64,000 nt of DNA from Salminus brasiliensis (lineage: Eukaryota; Chordata; Actinopteri; Characiformes; Bryconidae). The notes beneath the pieces were generated by a model. It saw only the letters and a program-made list of their open reading frames with translations. It did no database searches and was not told the DNA's origin. Below are positions 37,300 to 45,822 of this stretch, one piece after another (position 1 is the first letter of the stretch; every line of letters starts with the position of its first letter). The stretch lies in assembly GCF_030463535.1 (NCBI RefSeq), contig NC_132896.1, forward strand, positions 29,634,709 to 29,698,708, written 5' to 3'. The translations under genes and the position numbers were made by a program.

Positions 37300-39157
37300 C
37301 CTTCCTCTTTTCATAGCTGAAAGAGGGTGGATGATACGGCGGTACAGACCAGCTGTATGGGTAATCATCCGTGTGATTGGAGGCGATGCCTTGAGGTCAA
37401 ACACACCAAACAGAGTGATCATTAGTGCAACTTTAGACAACACAGTTATAACAGTGTGGGCAAGTTCTGATCTCTCACACAACATCCACATCCACACACA
37501 CACACGCGCAGGCAGGACGGGGGGTCTTGTTACTGTCTATTTTGAAACAAGCCAAACACAAAATAAAAATAACCATATACAAAAATCATCAGGGGTGAGT
37601 TTCCCCAAAAAATAAAAATAATAATAATAATAAATTAATCATTTCCAAATAATCAACCAACCAACTAACAAGGATGTGACAAAAAATGAATACATTTAGC
37701 GAGTGTTTCCCAATAAGCATTCATTCAAAAAACATTCATTCAACTCACATATACAGTACATCTATTATATATCAGACTAGATCACTAGATTCTTAGACAT
37801 TAAACTGCAATAATAACAATATTATTATACCAGTTTTGAAATTCTGATTGGCTGGATGTTCTCAGCTAAAATACAAATAATAGGATTGAAAACCTACAAA
37901 CATAACCCTATATTAATGTCCCATGTCATATCATTCTCACAATAGAACAACAGTATGTTATACAGTAGCATACATCTCTTAGCCATAACATTAGCACCAC
38001 CTGCCTAAGTCCTGCAAGTTGTGAGGTGGAGCCGCATTATAGACCGCATCAGTGAGCCCTAGGTGCCCATGACATTGTCATTGGGTCACCAGTTGTGGCA
38101 ATGACCAGAACGCATGCCAGAAAACCCCAATAACACCGGTCTAAGTGTCGCGGATTCTTATGCTGGCCAATTTCTCCTGCATTTAACAACACATCACCTT
38201 CAAGAACTGACTGTTCACTGACTATTATGCCTATTATATCCAACCCTTGACAGATGCCACTGTAGACGATAATCCGTTTCACTTTCACTTCACCTGCTAA
38301 TCAGTGTAAAACATTAATTATAACAACAGCAATAACAGCAGTTGTTTATGATGTATAATATTATATATGTCTGATAATAGAAACTTTGTTTATTACTACT
38401 CCTGTTTTCATGAGGATCCCTTATCTCGAGAATTGGCGACACCTGGAGTTCAGATACTGAACTGCAGGCAGATGTTTTAGTTTCTGGAGGTTTTTGGGGA
38501 AACACTCGTTAATTCCCGATTCACGAACAAGTTAAAAGGCTCTGGATGTACCTGGATGGAAAACCTTCCCCACAGACAAGGTGGTGTAGCCGTTTGATTT
38601 GAAATACTGTGGGAGTGTGGTGTAGTTCCCAGCACTGACTCTCCAGTAGGAGTTGAAGTCGTAGAGTTTGGTGGTGTCTGGCCTTCGGCTTGTTAAAAAA
38701 GAGGTCCTACTAGGTCCACATACTGCTTGCTTGGGAGAGGGACAGAAATTAAGCAAAGAAAGAATTTTAAAATATTAAAAAAAACAATATCTGTAAAAAC
38801 GTTGAAGTTTTTTGGAAATGGAAACTAGCTACCTGCGCATGCGCGTTGAAGAACACCGTGCTTTTAGACGCAAGCTGGTCAATGTTTGGTGACTTTACGA
38901 CTGGATCAAGGTAGCAGCCCAGAGCTGGCCTCAGATCATCAGCTATGATGAACAGCACGTTTAATTTCCCTACGAAACGAAAGGAGACACGAGTTTTAGA
39001 GGGTAATCCATCCCACAGCCAAGCCCCCTGTAGCGGCGCAGCTAAATTAGGTCTAAATAAAGAAGCCTGTTAGCCTTTAGCTACCTTTGGCTAATATATA
39101 CGGCCCCATGAAGTGTAACAGCAGGACAGACAGCCATGTGTGAGTCCTGAGGATCAT
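30022..39157 (-). CDS. ids: Iduronate 2-sulfatase, nine coding exons, complete
   Basis: Lysosomal sulfatase that removes the 2-O-sulfate from iduronate in heparan and dermatan sulfate. Coding exons, in order of transcription: 39157-39085, 38969-38833, 38729-38552, 37389-37301, 36006-35806, 35723-35553, 34774-34648, 33232-33059, 30548-30022. All introns are GT-AG and phases agree; the sum is 1677 nt, 558 residues (human 550). Exon 1 starts with a hydrophobic signal peptide ([15 protein letters not shown]). Seen: metal-binding ADD (Asp35/36), the sulfatase signature VCGPSR with Cys74 (the residue converted to formylglycine in this family), [15 protein letters not shown] (Asp324/His325), [10 protein letters not shown] with Lys337, and C-terminal YSQYPRPSD-like and YTVWVGF motifs. 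N-glycosylation sequons NHT134, NET315 and others are kept. Internal exon lengths (89, 201, 171, 127, 174 nt) agree with my recollection of the mammalian gene. No frameshift or stop is seen, so it should be functional. No convincing poly(A) signal was found close downstream. Confidence 0.97.
30549..33058 (-). other. ids intron 8 (2.5 kb), repeat content
   Basis: Non-coding sequence between ids exons 8 and 9. It contains a SINE-like copy at about 32095-32275 and two oppositely oriented copies of a roughly 75 bp dispersed sequence (31981-32061 and, reversed, 32625-32700; another copy lies at 56857-56935). A further fish repeat segment ('acccaacctgggtcctgg') lies near 32466. No exon is seen. Confidence 0.6.
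32095..32275 (+). mobile_element. SINE-like element, 3' truncated, in ids intron 8
   Basis: 'gatcagaggatcgctggttc' + 'gaatcat', 'catgctgctagccatcggc' and 'ctctccccacatcgcttc' match the 51750 family. Confidence 0.7.
33697..33711 (-). promoter_or_regulatory. CTCF-type motif in ids intron 7
   Basis: On the minus strand the 15 bases read CCACTAGATGGCAGT, a full match to the CTCF core consensus CCASYAGRKGGCRSY. Binding is not shown by sequence alone. Confidence 0.45.
33862..34219 (+). mobile_element. MITE-like element in ids intron 7
   Basis: Starts inside the family at 'gagttgatcctgcttttctt' and ends 'aaacatttggacatatagtg'. The middle ('tggatggagcacc' region) is deleted. Confidence 0.8.
35090..35290. 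mobile_element. DNA-transposon end remnant in ids intron 6
   Basis: 'acatgcaaaaaattgggcac' + 'cccggtctaaaagtctgttac' resembles a common fish element end ('gcaaaagtttgggcacccc'). No coding part. Confidence 0.4.
37252..37296. repeat. (CA)n microsatellite touching the ids exon 4 splice donor
   Basis: About 45 nt of uninterrupted CA on the plus strand, ending four to five bases from the exon 4 boundary at 37301. On the coding strand the donor reads GTTAG followed at once by the (TG)n tract. Confidence 0.95.
37975..38312. mobile_element. Dispersed fish DNA-element fragment in ids intron 3
   Basis: The block opens with 'agccataacattagcaccacctgcctaa' split by later text and closes with 'tcacttcacctgctaatcagtg'. 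Both ends match, from memory, a very common teleost non-autonomous element whose ends mention 'cataacattatgaccacc' and 'cacctgtcagtggtcat'. A small remnant of the same end is at 57000-57030. Family not named; no transposase is seen. Confidence 0.5.
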
Positions 39158-39300
39158 CTTGAAGCTGCTGGCGACTGTAAACACGCCGCTCTCCCTCCCT
39201 CTCTACATCGTACAGCACTGCTCTCCCTTCCTCGACATGTTTTGCTGCTCCGTTTCCGGGTTTTATAGACCCGCCCCCTCTTCACTCCTATTGGTCGAGA
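39158..39300 (-). promoter_or_regulatory. ids proximal promoter
   Basis: Immediately upstream of the ids start codon, read on the minus strand, there is a CCAAT box (39290-39294), a GC box GGGGCGGG (39270-39277) and an ETS-like CCCGGAAA (39253-39260). There is no clear TATA box. This is the usual layout of a housekeeping promoter. The motif positions are seen; their activity is inferred. Confidence 0.5.
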
Positions 39301-39630
39301 GGCGAGTCAGAAGAGGATTGCCCCGCTGGGGAATGTTTACAGTCTAATGCAAAAGTTTAGACACCCCTGGTCAGACCTACACGTCGTTTTGACCTTCTCA
39401 TCCTCTACAGAGACACACTTCAGCACACTGGAAAGCATAGTTAGTGTTTGGTAGCTTCATTTAACACATTGCAAAAAGACAAAAATAAGAATTAAATACA
39501 AAAAAAATTAAATAATGACAAATATGTTAGGATTATGATTTTTGTTACATTTTTTTTGTTCTAATTTGTTACATTTAGAAAATAACGAATTGTGCACTTA
39601 AATTAGGATCTATTGATCTTCCCCTAAATG

Positions 39631-39866
39631 TAAGCGGTTAGAGCGCCGGGCTATTGATAACAAGGTTGTGGCAAGCTGCCACTGTTGGGCCCTTGAGCAA
39701 GGCCCTTTACCCTCTCTGCTCCCCTCGGGCGCTGAAGTTGGCTGCCCACCGCTCTGGGTGTGTGTGTGCTCACTGTCCCTAGTTCACTAGTGTGTGTGTG
39801 TGTTCACCACCACAGATGGGTTAAATGCGCTGTGCAGTGTACAGTGACAAATACGTGCACTTTAAA

Positions 39867-39902
<36 letters not shown>
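39631..39902 (+). mobile_element. tRNA-derived SINE, B box missing, with (AT)n tail
   Basis: The sequence carries an A-box-like 'agcggttagagc', then 'gggctattgataacaaggttgtgg', then 'gcaagctgccactgttgggcccttgagcaaggcc' (in pieces), and runs into poly(A)/(AT)n at 39865-39902. The internal B box ('gggttcgaatcc') expected after 'ggttgtgg' is deleted. It matches, in opposite orientation, the copy at 18561-18700. It lies in the ids/lysozyme intergenic region. Confidence 0.75.
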
Positions 39903-40016
39903 CTTGAAGCATTTCTATTGGTCCATTCGTCATAAAATTGGTGACACAATATAAAAGACAGCCTGATTCTTATTATGGTAAACCTGAAAATTGAGATTCA
40001 AGGTTTTTACGTGACA

Positions 40017-40017
<1 letters not shown>

Positions 40018-40081
<64 letters not shown>

Positions 40082-40093
40082 TAGATAGATAGA
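40018..40093. repeat. Compound (AT)n-(AG)n-(ATAG)n microsatellite
   Basis: About 39 nt of AT, then about 24 nt of AG, then three ATAG units, in the interval between ids and the first lysozyme gene. Confidence 0.95.
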
Positions 40094-40535
40094 TTTACAT
40101 TTATTCAACTCAGATACACAGTATATATTTATTAATAGACTAGATTATTATATTACTTATTAGACATTTATTAGAAATTTAACAGCATTAATAACAATTC
40201 TACAAGTTCTACAAGCAAAGATATACAGATACTTAAAATTGAGGCAGTCAAATATATCTCTCAATAATAGTGTTAGCAATAATAAGAACAAATTTATTAA
40301 AGATACACATGGTCAATTTAACAGTGAATGCACAGTACAATTACGAATGATATGTATTTGTACTTGTTTGTAAATATACAGAATTTTACAAAAAAAAGTA
40401 CATTTGGAGAAACAATGAATGAATTACTTTTATACTGTAAGATAAAGGAGTTGGCTGTGTGACTGTTACCATGCATTCACTTGGGTATCACAAGCTCCAC
40501 CCACTACAGGAATTCTGGGTTTCATAATACAGTTG

Positions 40536-40555
40536 ACTTCCTTTTACTTTCGTTT
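40536..40555. promoter_or_regulatory. PU.1/IRF-like composite upstream of lysozyme 1
   Basis: On the minus strand the segment reads as an ACGAAAGT IRF-like half site next to AAAAGGAAGT, a good PU.1/ETS core, about 145 bp before the start codon. Motif match is seen; myeloid regulation is inferred from known lysozyme expression. Confidence 0.35.
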
Positions 40556-40696
40556 AGGGGAAGTGCTCACTGCTTATGAACAACAGAGAAAGCAGTTGTC
40601 CACAAACCGAATAATCACCTAAATCTGGCGGTGAAAAGCGCCCACAGCCGTGCACAACAGCCAGTATCTGAGTAGAGAAGGACCAAAGGCAGCATC

Positions 40697-43379
40697 ATGG
40701 GTAAGTGGCTCCTTTGAGGTTGAGAACTTCCACAGATTACTTACCAACCAAGTAGTGATACTACCTGAAGACATTAGCTGTAATAACTGATGTAGAGCAG
40801 GGGTGGCCAGATCTGCAGGTTTATATTCCAACTAAGCAGGAGCTCAGCAGCCTGTAGGGCTTGTACATTGGTTCAGTTCCTTGGTCTCTGGTCTTCAGTT
40901 GATTAGATTTACAGTATGAGGTGCTCCCTCATGGTTGGAATGAAAACCCGCAGCCACTCCAGCCCTCTGTGACTAAGACAGCACGGGCAGGCCTGATCGA
41001 GGCGTATCTACTATCTTACTTAAACACTTTTCTGAATCTGTAGGACCTCAGATGATCTTTTCCATGTCACTCCTAGCGAGCATATTTGGAGACCTCATGA
41101 AGATCGACACGACTGGAGCGTCTGAGCAAACAGCACGCCAGGACAAGCTGACAGTAAAGGGTAAGTGCTTGACCTGCGTGACACATCTCCCTTTGGTTGA
41201 GGCTGAACAAGGCTGACGTTTAATGTGCCTATGTGCGCTCTGTGCTACAGGGGTGGAGGCCTCGTACAAGCTGGCTGAGCACGACCGAAAGAAAATGGAC
41301 CAGTACAAGACCATCATCACCAAAGTTGGGAGAGCGAAGCAGATGGACCCGGCTGTGATTGCAGGCATCATATCCAGAGAGTCGAGGGCCGGAACTGTTC
41401 TTGTGGACGGCTGGGGAGACCACGGCAATGCCTTCGGGCTCATGCAGGTTAAAGCAGTACTTCAGTTAAAATGAGCTGCTGTGGTTGCTCAGTGGAAGGA
41501 GACAATGTAGGAAGGCATAATGTGATATTGTTGAGACCGGGAGGTGGAAATACTTGTATTTGGCTGGAATTAACTGTAAGTTTTCCAGCTGTTGCTGGAA
41601 TCAGTGGTAAAATCTGATCTATGGAGCTCTGATGGCATGCTAAACAAGACCCAATTGATCAAATCTTAGTATTAAGACGTCTCTTAAAGCAGCATTATGC
41701 AAGAATTGGCTTTTTTTTTGCTCCTGGGATCCCCCTACCACGACTACAATACGTCCCGACAGGCTTACAGATGCAGAACCCTCACTGAAAGAAGTGTGTC
41801 CCAGTGTCCCAAGCCCGGAGCGCTGCGCTGATGAAGGTGCTACTTTTCCTACTACAGTCAATGGAGCATTAGCATGATTTTGAGGCTGTTGTTTTAAGGC
41901 CTAATTGCAGCATAATCATACTAAAGGTGTACATAGTGGTAGAGAGAGAGAGCACTCAGTGTTATGCTCACTCTACCATTTAGAAGTCATCTTTGACGCA
42001 GCCCAGATTGATTTGGCTCTGCTAAATAAGGGTTCTCCAATAGAACAGTTTTAAGGCCTGCTGTTCTACCAGCTTACAAAATAGACCCGTAATAAACTAA
42101 AATCGCAACCCAAAGAAGTTATTATTTTTATCACCAACATAAGCCTCGCTGTCTTTTTTCACTCACATCCCTTCTTTCACATGTCCTACTATGTATGTTG
42201 TAAACCCCTGGTTGTAACGTGCAAGGTATGTAAGCCCCCTTATGGAATGGTATGCTCACCATGCACAATGCCAAGTTTTGCAAATGTGTATAATGGGTAA
42301 AATGGACATATATATATATATATTGTACCAATTGTACCCATTTGCCAATGATGAGCACTCCATTTTGTTGGTGATGCTTTTCTATGGAGATTATACAAGC
42401 TGTGTTTGGGGAATTGGCTGCCTGTGTCTGGAATAGGTGCAGCTTAAATGAGCTTAATGACCTTAATTAGAAAGGTTGTCTGGGTTGTCTTAATATTTAT
42501 AGATATACAGGACGGGGACCCTGAGGATCGCTGGTTTGAATCCCAGTCATGCCGCTAGCCATCGGCTAGTCCAAACAGGGGAGGAAATGGCCGAAAAATC
42601 TGAGAAAAGTAGCAGTGTAGTGTAGAAGTGAAGTGGAAGTAATGAATATATGTATCAATAAAAGTATAAATAAATAATATCAATAAATAGTAGCAAAAAG
42701 ATCCCAGCTCAGTTTTAATTGTGCACACACATTGTGTTTTGTTGGGTCTTATTTTTTAGAGAATGCTGTGTTGTGTTCTAGGTTTTTAATGGGAATTTAT
42801 AATGTAAATCTTGTTCTGTACCATGTAGAAGCCAATAAGAGGCCATTTCTGATCCAGGGCACAAATACACTTTTTAAATAAAACTGCACTGATGCATTTG
42901 ATGTCATTATTGTCTGATATGATTCATTATCAATGCTGCTCAATTCTTCAGGTCGACAAGCGCTACCACACTCCGAGAGGTGCCTGGAACAGTGAGGAGC
43001 ATGTGACACAGGGCACTGAGATTCTGATTAATTCCATCAAAGAAATTCAGAAAAAGTTTCCCAGCTGGCCCAAAGAACACCAGTTTAAAGGTAATACCTC
43101 TATTCCTGTTTTTTACACATGACTAGACTTACCTCAATTTCCTCTTTTTTATAAATGTTACCATAAGCAAACTGGCATTGTTCACTGCGGTTCTTGTTGT
43201 GGAAGTCTAGGCTGTTGGGTATTTAACCGATTCTGTTTGCTTTAGGAGGGATATCGGCCTACAACGCTGGTGTAGGGAATGTTCGCACGTACGAGCGGAT
43301 GGACATCGGGACCACCGGGGATGATTACGCCAATGATGTGGTAGCTAGGGCACAGTGGTTCAAACGCAATGGCTACTGA
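40697..43379 (+). CDS. lyg: Goose-type lysozyme, copy 1
   Basis: Glycoside hydrolase family 23 muramidase that cleaves bacterial peptidoglycan. Coding exons: 40697-40700, 41077-41160, 41251-41447, 42952-43090, 43246-43379; 558 nt, 185 residues, the usual size for fish g-type lysozymes. Exon 1 holds only ATGG before a GTAAGT donor. Catalytic residues are seen: Glu73 (IISRESRAG), Asp86 (DGWGDHGN) and Asp97 (FGLMQVDKR); the family motifs [24 protein letters not shown] and [11 protein letters not shown] are all present. As annotated it lacks a signal peptide, but an alternative acceptor at 41044 would add 11 hydrophobic residues in frame. The exon 3 donor (CAG/GTTAAA) is weaker than in copy 2. 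It is about 90% identical to copy 2 (19 differences in 185). Possible poly(A) signal AATAAA near 44154. Confidence 0.96.
40795..40990. repeat. Imperfect-palindrome fish repeat in lysozyme 1 intron 1
   Basis: Starts 'gcaggggtggccagatctgcaggttt' (in pieces) and ends 'gaaaacccgcagccactccagccc': the two ends are imperfect reverse complements. Related 'ggtcctggagggc'-type sequences lie at 9046-9140, 32466-32580 and 49110-49230. Confidence 0.6.
41044..41076 (+). other. Alternative 5' extension of lysozyme 1 exon 2
   Basis: A second AG acceptor (ctgtag) lies 33 nt upstream of the acceptor used by homology (cctag). The 33 nt are open and in frame, adding [11 protein letters not shown] between the first residue and ASIFG. 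The upstream acceptor has the better pyrimidine tract. Which site is used cannot be told from DNA. Confidence 0.45.
41685..41745 (+). repeat. Dispersed 'AGCAGYATTATG...CCCCCTAC' repeat, copy 3
   Basis: Shares 'aaagcagcattatg(c/t)aagaattggc' and 'ctgggatccccctac' with copies at 2941-3030 and 14264-14345. It lies in lysozyme 1 intron 3. Origin unknown. Confidence 0.6.
42505..42592 (+). mobile_element. SINE-like fragment in lysozyme 1 intron 3
   Basis: Contains 'gaggatcgctggtttgaatccc' (a B-box-like segment, in pieces) and 'catgccgctagccatcgg', matching the family seen complete at 51750-52105. Truncated on both sides. Confidence 0.65.
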
Positions 43380-43810
43380 GGAACCCCGTGTAGGGGATAT
43401 CTTGTGCACTGAGAGTTGAATGAATGTGTTTTGTTAATCATTGGTATATCATTAATCAATTTTGTAGACTATTTGAAAACACTTGTTGTCTTTTAGATTG
43501 TGTATTCTTTGATCTTTGGTCTTTAAAAATGAATATTGTTTTATTTTAGTGGGTTGTTTGTTTACACTTTTACCAAACTGCTTATTTAAATAATTATCTT
43601 TGGAAGGGAACCAAAGGTGGTGGGATTTCACCAATGACAACAATTTCTTTAAATAATTAGTTTGACCATTGTTACAGAGATTTTAGCCCTCCTGACTGCA
43701 GGTTAAACGCTTAGTAACACAATTACATATGTAATATAATATATTCAGCTGTTTTAGCCTAAGCTGTACTTTTAAGAAACTCCACAGAGAGAGTGAAAGG
43801 CATAAAGATT

Positions 43811-44117
43811 CACTATATGGACACCTGCTCATTCCTTGTTTCTTCCATAATAAAAGCTATTAAAAAGAGTCTATCCTACTTTTGTTGGAGTAACTGTCTC
43901 TGGCTTTCAACTAGATTTTGGAGGAGCATTGCTGTGGGGATTTGATTGCATTCAACGGCAAGAGCTTTAGTGAGATCAGGATGTTGGATGATGATCACCA
44001 CCTCACCTCATACCGAACTCGCCAAATCATCCCAAAAGTAATGGATGGAGCACCAACCATCTCTCACTCCAGAGAACACTGTACTTCCACTGCTCCACAG
44101 CTCAATGCTGGAAAATA
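43811..44117 (+). mobile_element. MITE-like element, 3' truncated
   Basis: Starts with the terminal motif CACTATATGGAC, then 'cttttgttggagtaactgtctc', 'tagattttggaggagcattgc' (in pieces), and stops after 'ccactgctccacagctcaatgctgg'. Member of the dispersed family described for 21712-22165. It lies just downstream of lysozyme 1. Confidence 0.75.
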
Positions 44118-44745
44118 ATCACATCAGCAGCAGGAGCGTAAAAAATTATTGAAATAAATATTTGTGAATATTTACACGCCTCTAGACCCCCCTGATAAAA
44201 GCCTAGCTCCTATCTAGCAGCATTATCTGTACTGATGCTCCTGGACCCCAGTGTTAAAGTTACAAGTTAAATGTTAAAGATTTCCAATATATTACAGATC
44301 TCACCACTAGATAGTGCTCTAATGACTATTTAGAGAGCAAAGATTAAAGAATCCATTACATCTGCTTCATGTACAAGCTAGTGCACAAAAACACTGACAT
44401 ATCCCCCAAAACAATTACAATTTTAATCATTTTAAAGAAGACAAATATTGGAGGCCAGGTATAAAACAATATTTCTGTAAAATGATCTTACACCTTCTCA
44501 TTCAAAATGAGCATTTAAAGAAATGCTTTTTAATAGTGTTGTTTCAAATTATACTTCATTTTCTACCAATTAGGCCAAATACCTAATCCCCGTTCATGTG
44601 AACTCCCCCAGCACTAGGAGGATGAAGACTAGCACATGTCTCCTCTTTTTTTAACCGCCGCTGATGCAGCATCGCTAGGTAGTCAGCATGCTCTGAGGAA
44701 AGCTTGGCTCCCCAGCTCTGACACAAAAGTTAACAGACGCTGATC

Positions 44746-44749
<4 letters not shown>

Positions 44750-44776
<27 letters not shown>
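44750..44776. repeat. (TTA)n microsatellite
   Basis: About nine TTA units. Confidence 0.9.
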
Positions 44777-44849
44777 TAAAATATAATATAATTGATGGCA
44801 CTATATTTTTTCTTATTTTTTCTTATTTTAAGAAATTATGTTATTAAGT

Positions 44850-45090
44850 GGTTGGTGTGGCGCAACAGATAACACCACTACCTGCCACTGAGTTACAACA
44901 CCATGTGGGAAGCTGGGGTTCGATTCCCGGTCTGGGTAACTATGCTGTGCTACACCAATAAGAGTCCCTGGGCAAGACTCCTAACACTACATTGTCCCAC
45001 CTCTGTAATACGAGTAACCTTGTAAGTCGCTCTGGATAAGAGCATCAGCTAAATGCCGTAAATATAAATATAAATATAAATATAAATTAA
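44850..45090 (+). mobile_element. tRNA-derived SINE, complete-looking
   Basis: Begins 'ggttggtgtggcgcaacagataac' (A-box region), carries the B box GGTTCGATTCC, and ends in the common teleost tail 'gtcgctctggataagagcatc' + 'agctaaatgccgtaaat' followed by (AAATAT)n. The same tail, reversed, is at 26005-26060 and 838-903. Insertion between the two lysozyme genes. Confidence 0.8.
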
Positions 45091-45540
45091 GTAAAATTAC
45101 TATTTTAACTATATATTATATATTGCCAGATCAGTTTGCTTGGCCTAATGACCTTTCTAACACTAGGAACACTATTTTTGTTTTTGTTGTTGTAGTTTTT
45201 TGCAGTAATCTAGAATGTGTTAGTTTTTCTGTTGACTTGTATAGTAATTAAATATCAAAATATCAATACTTGGGCCTCCGAATATTGAACTCTTTTTAAA
45301 TATAAACCAAATTTCTGTTCTCCCACCTCGACCTCACTCAATAATTACACCATCAACTTACAATGTATGAACATGTCATTAATGATGTTTTGCTGCCCTC
45401 AGTATTGCTCATTGTCCCAATGGTCCCAATAACATAAATGAGCCAGTGTGTTGACTGTTTTCCTTTATTTGTGTTTAATTTACTTATTTGTTTATTCATT
45501 CTGAATTACCTAATAACAGGCCTATTCCCACCCAACATAC

Positions 45541-45566
45541 ACACACACACACACACACACATACAC
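45541..45566. repeat. (CA)n microsatellite upstream of lysozyme 2
   Basis: About 13 AC units, 260 bp before the lysozyme 2 start codon. Confidence 0.9.
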
Positions 45567-45689
45567 ATATGCTTAAATCCAGAGCCCATCCTCATCATGT
45601 CTTTCTGAAGTCTCTGCAGTGTGTCGCTGTTGTCTGCAGTATAGCTGGATATTGCTACATTGCATTACATTCGCTTCAGGTGGAGTCCT

Positions 45690-45745
45690 CTATAAACCAC
45701 CGCCTCCTCCCTCATTTAGAGGAAGTGTTTGAGGAATAAAAGAGA
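45690..45745 (+). promoter_or_regulatory. Lysozyme 2 proximal promoter motifs
   Basis: Contains a TATAAA-like element (45691-45697), a strong PU.1-type motif AGAGGAAGTG (45718-45727) and a second TATA-like AATAAAAG (45735-45742), 80-130 bp before the start codon. Motifs are seen; use as a myeloid promoter is inferred. Confidence 0.45.
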
Positions 45746-45822
45746 CAACCCTGTTCTCCTGCGATCACTCCCTACTCTGCACTTCACTGCTCTCTCTGTT
45801 CACAAGGATCCAAAGCGCTATC

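Noticed and set aside
37154-37615. 153-codon plus-strand and 133-codon minus-strand open frames
   Set aside because: Both are kept open by the CA/TG microsatellite and overlap ids exon 4; the His-Thr or Val-Cys runs are translated repeat.
41048-41443. 131-codon minus-strand open frame
   Set aside because: Antisense of lysozyme 1 exons 2-3; a similar one at 48784-49170 is antisense of lysozyme 2 exon 3.
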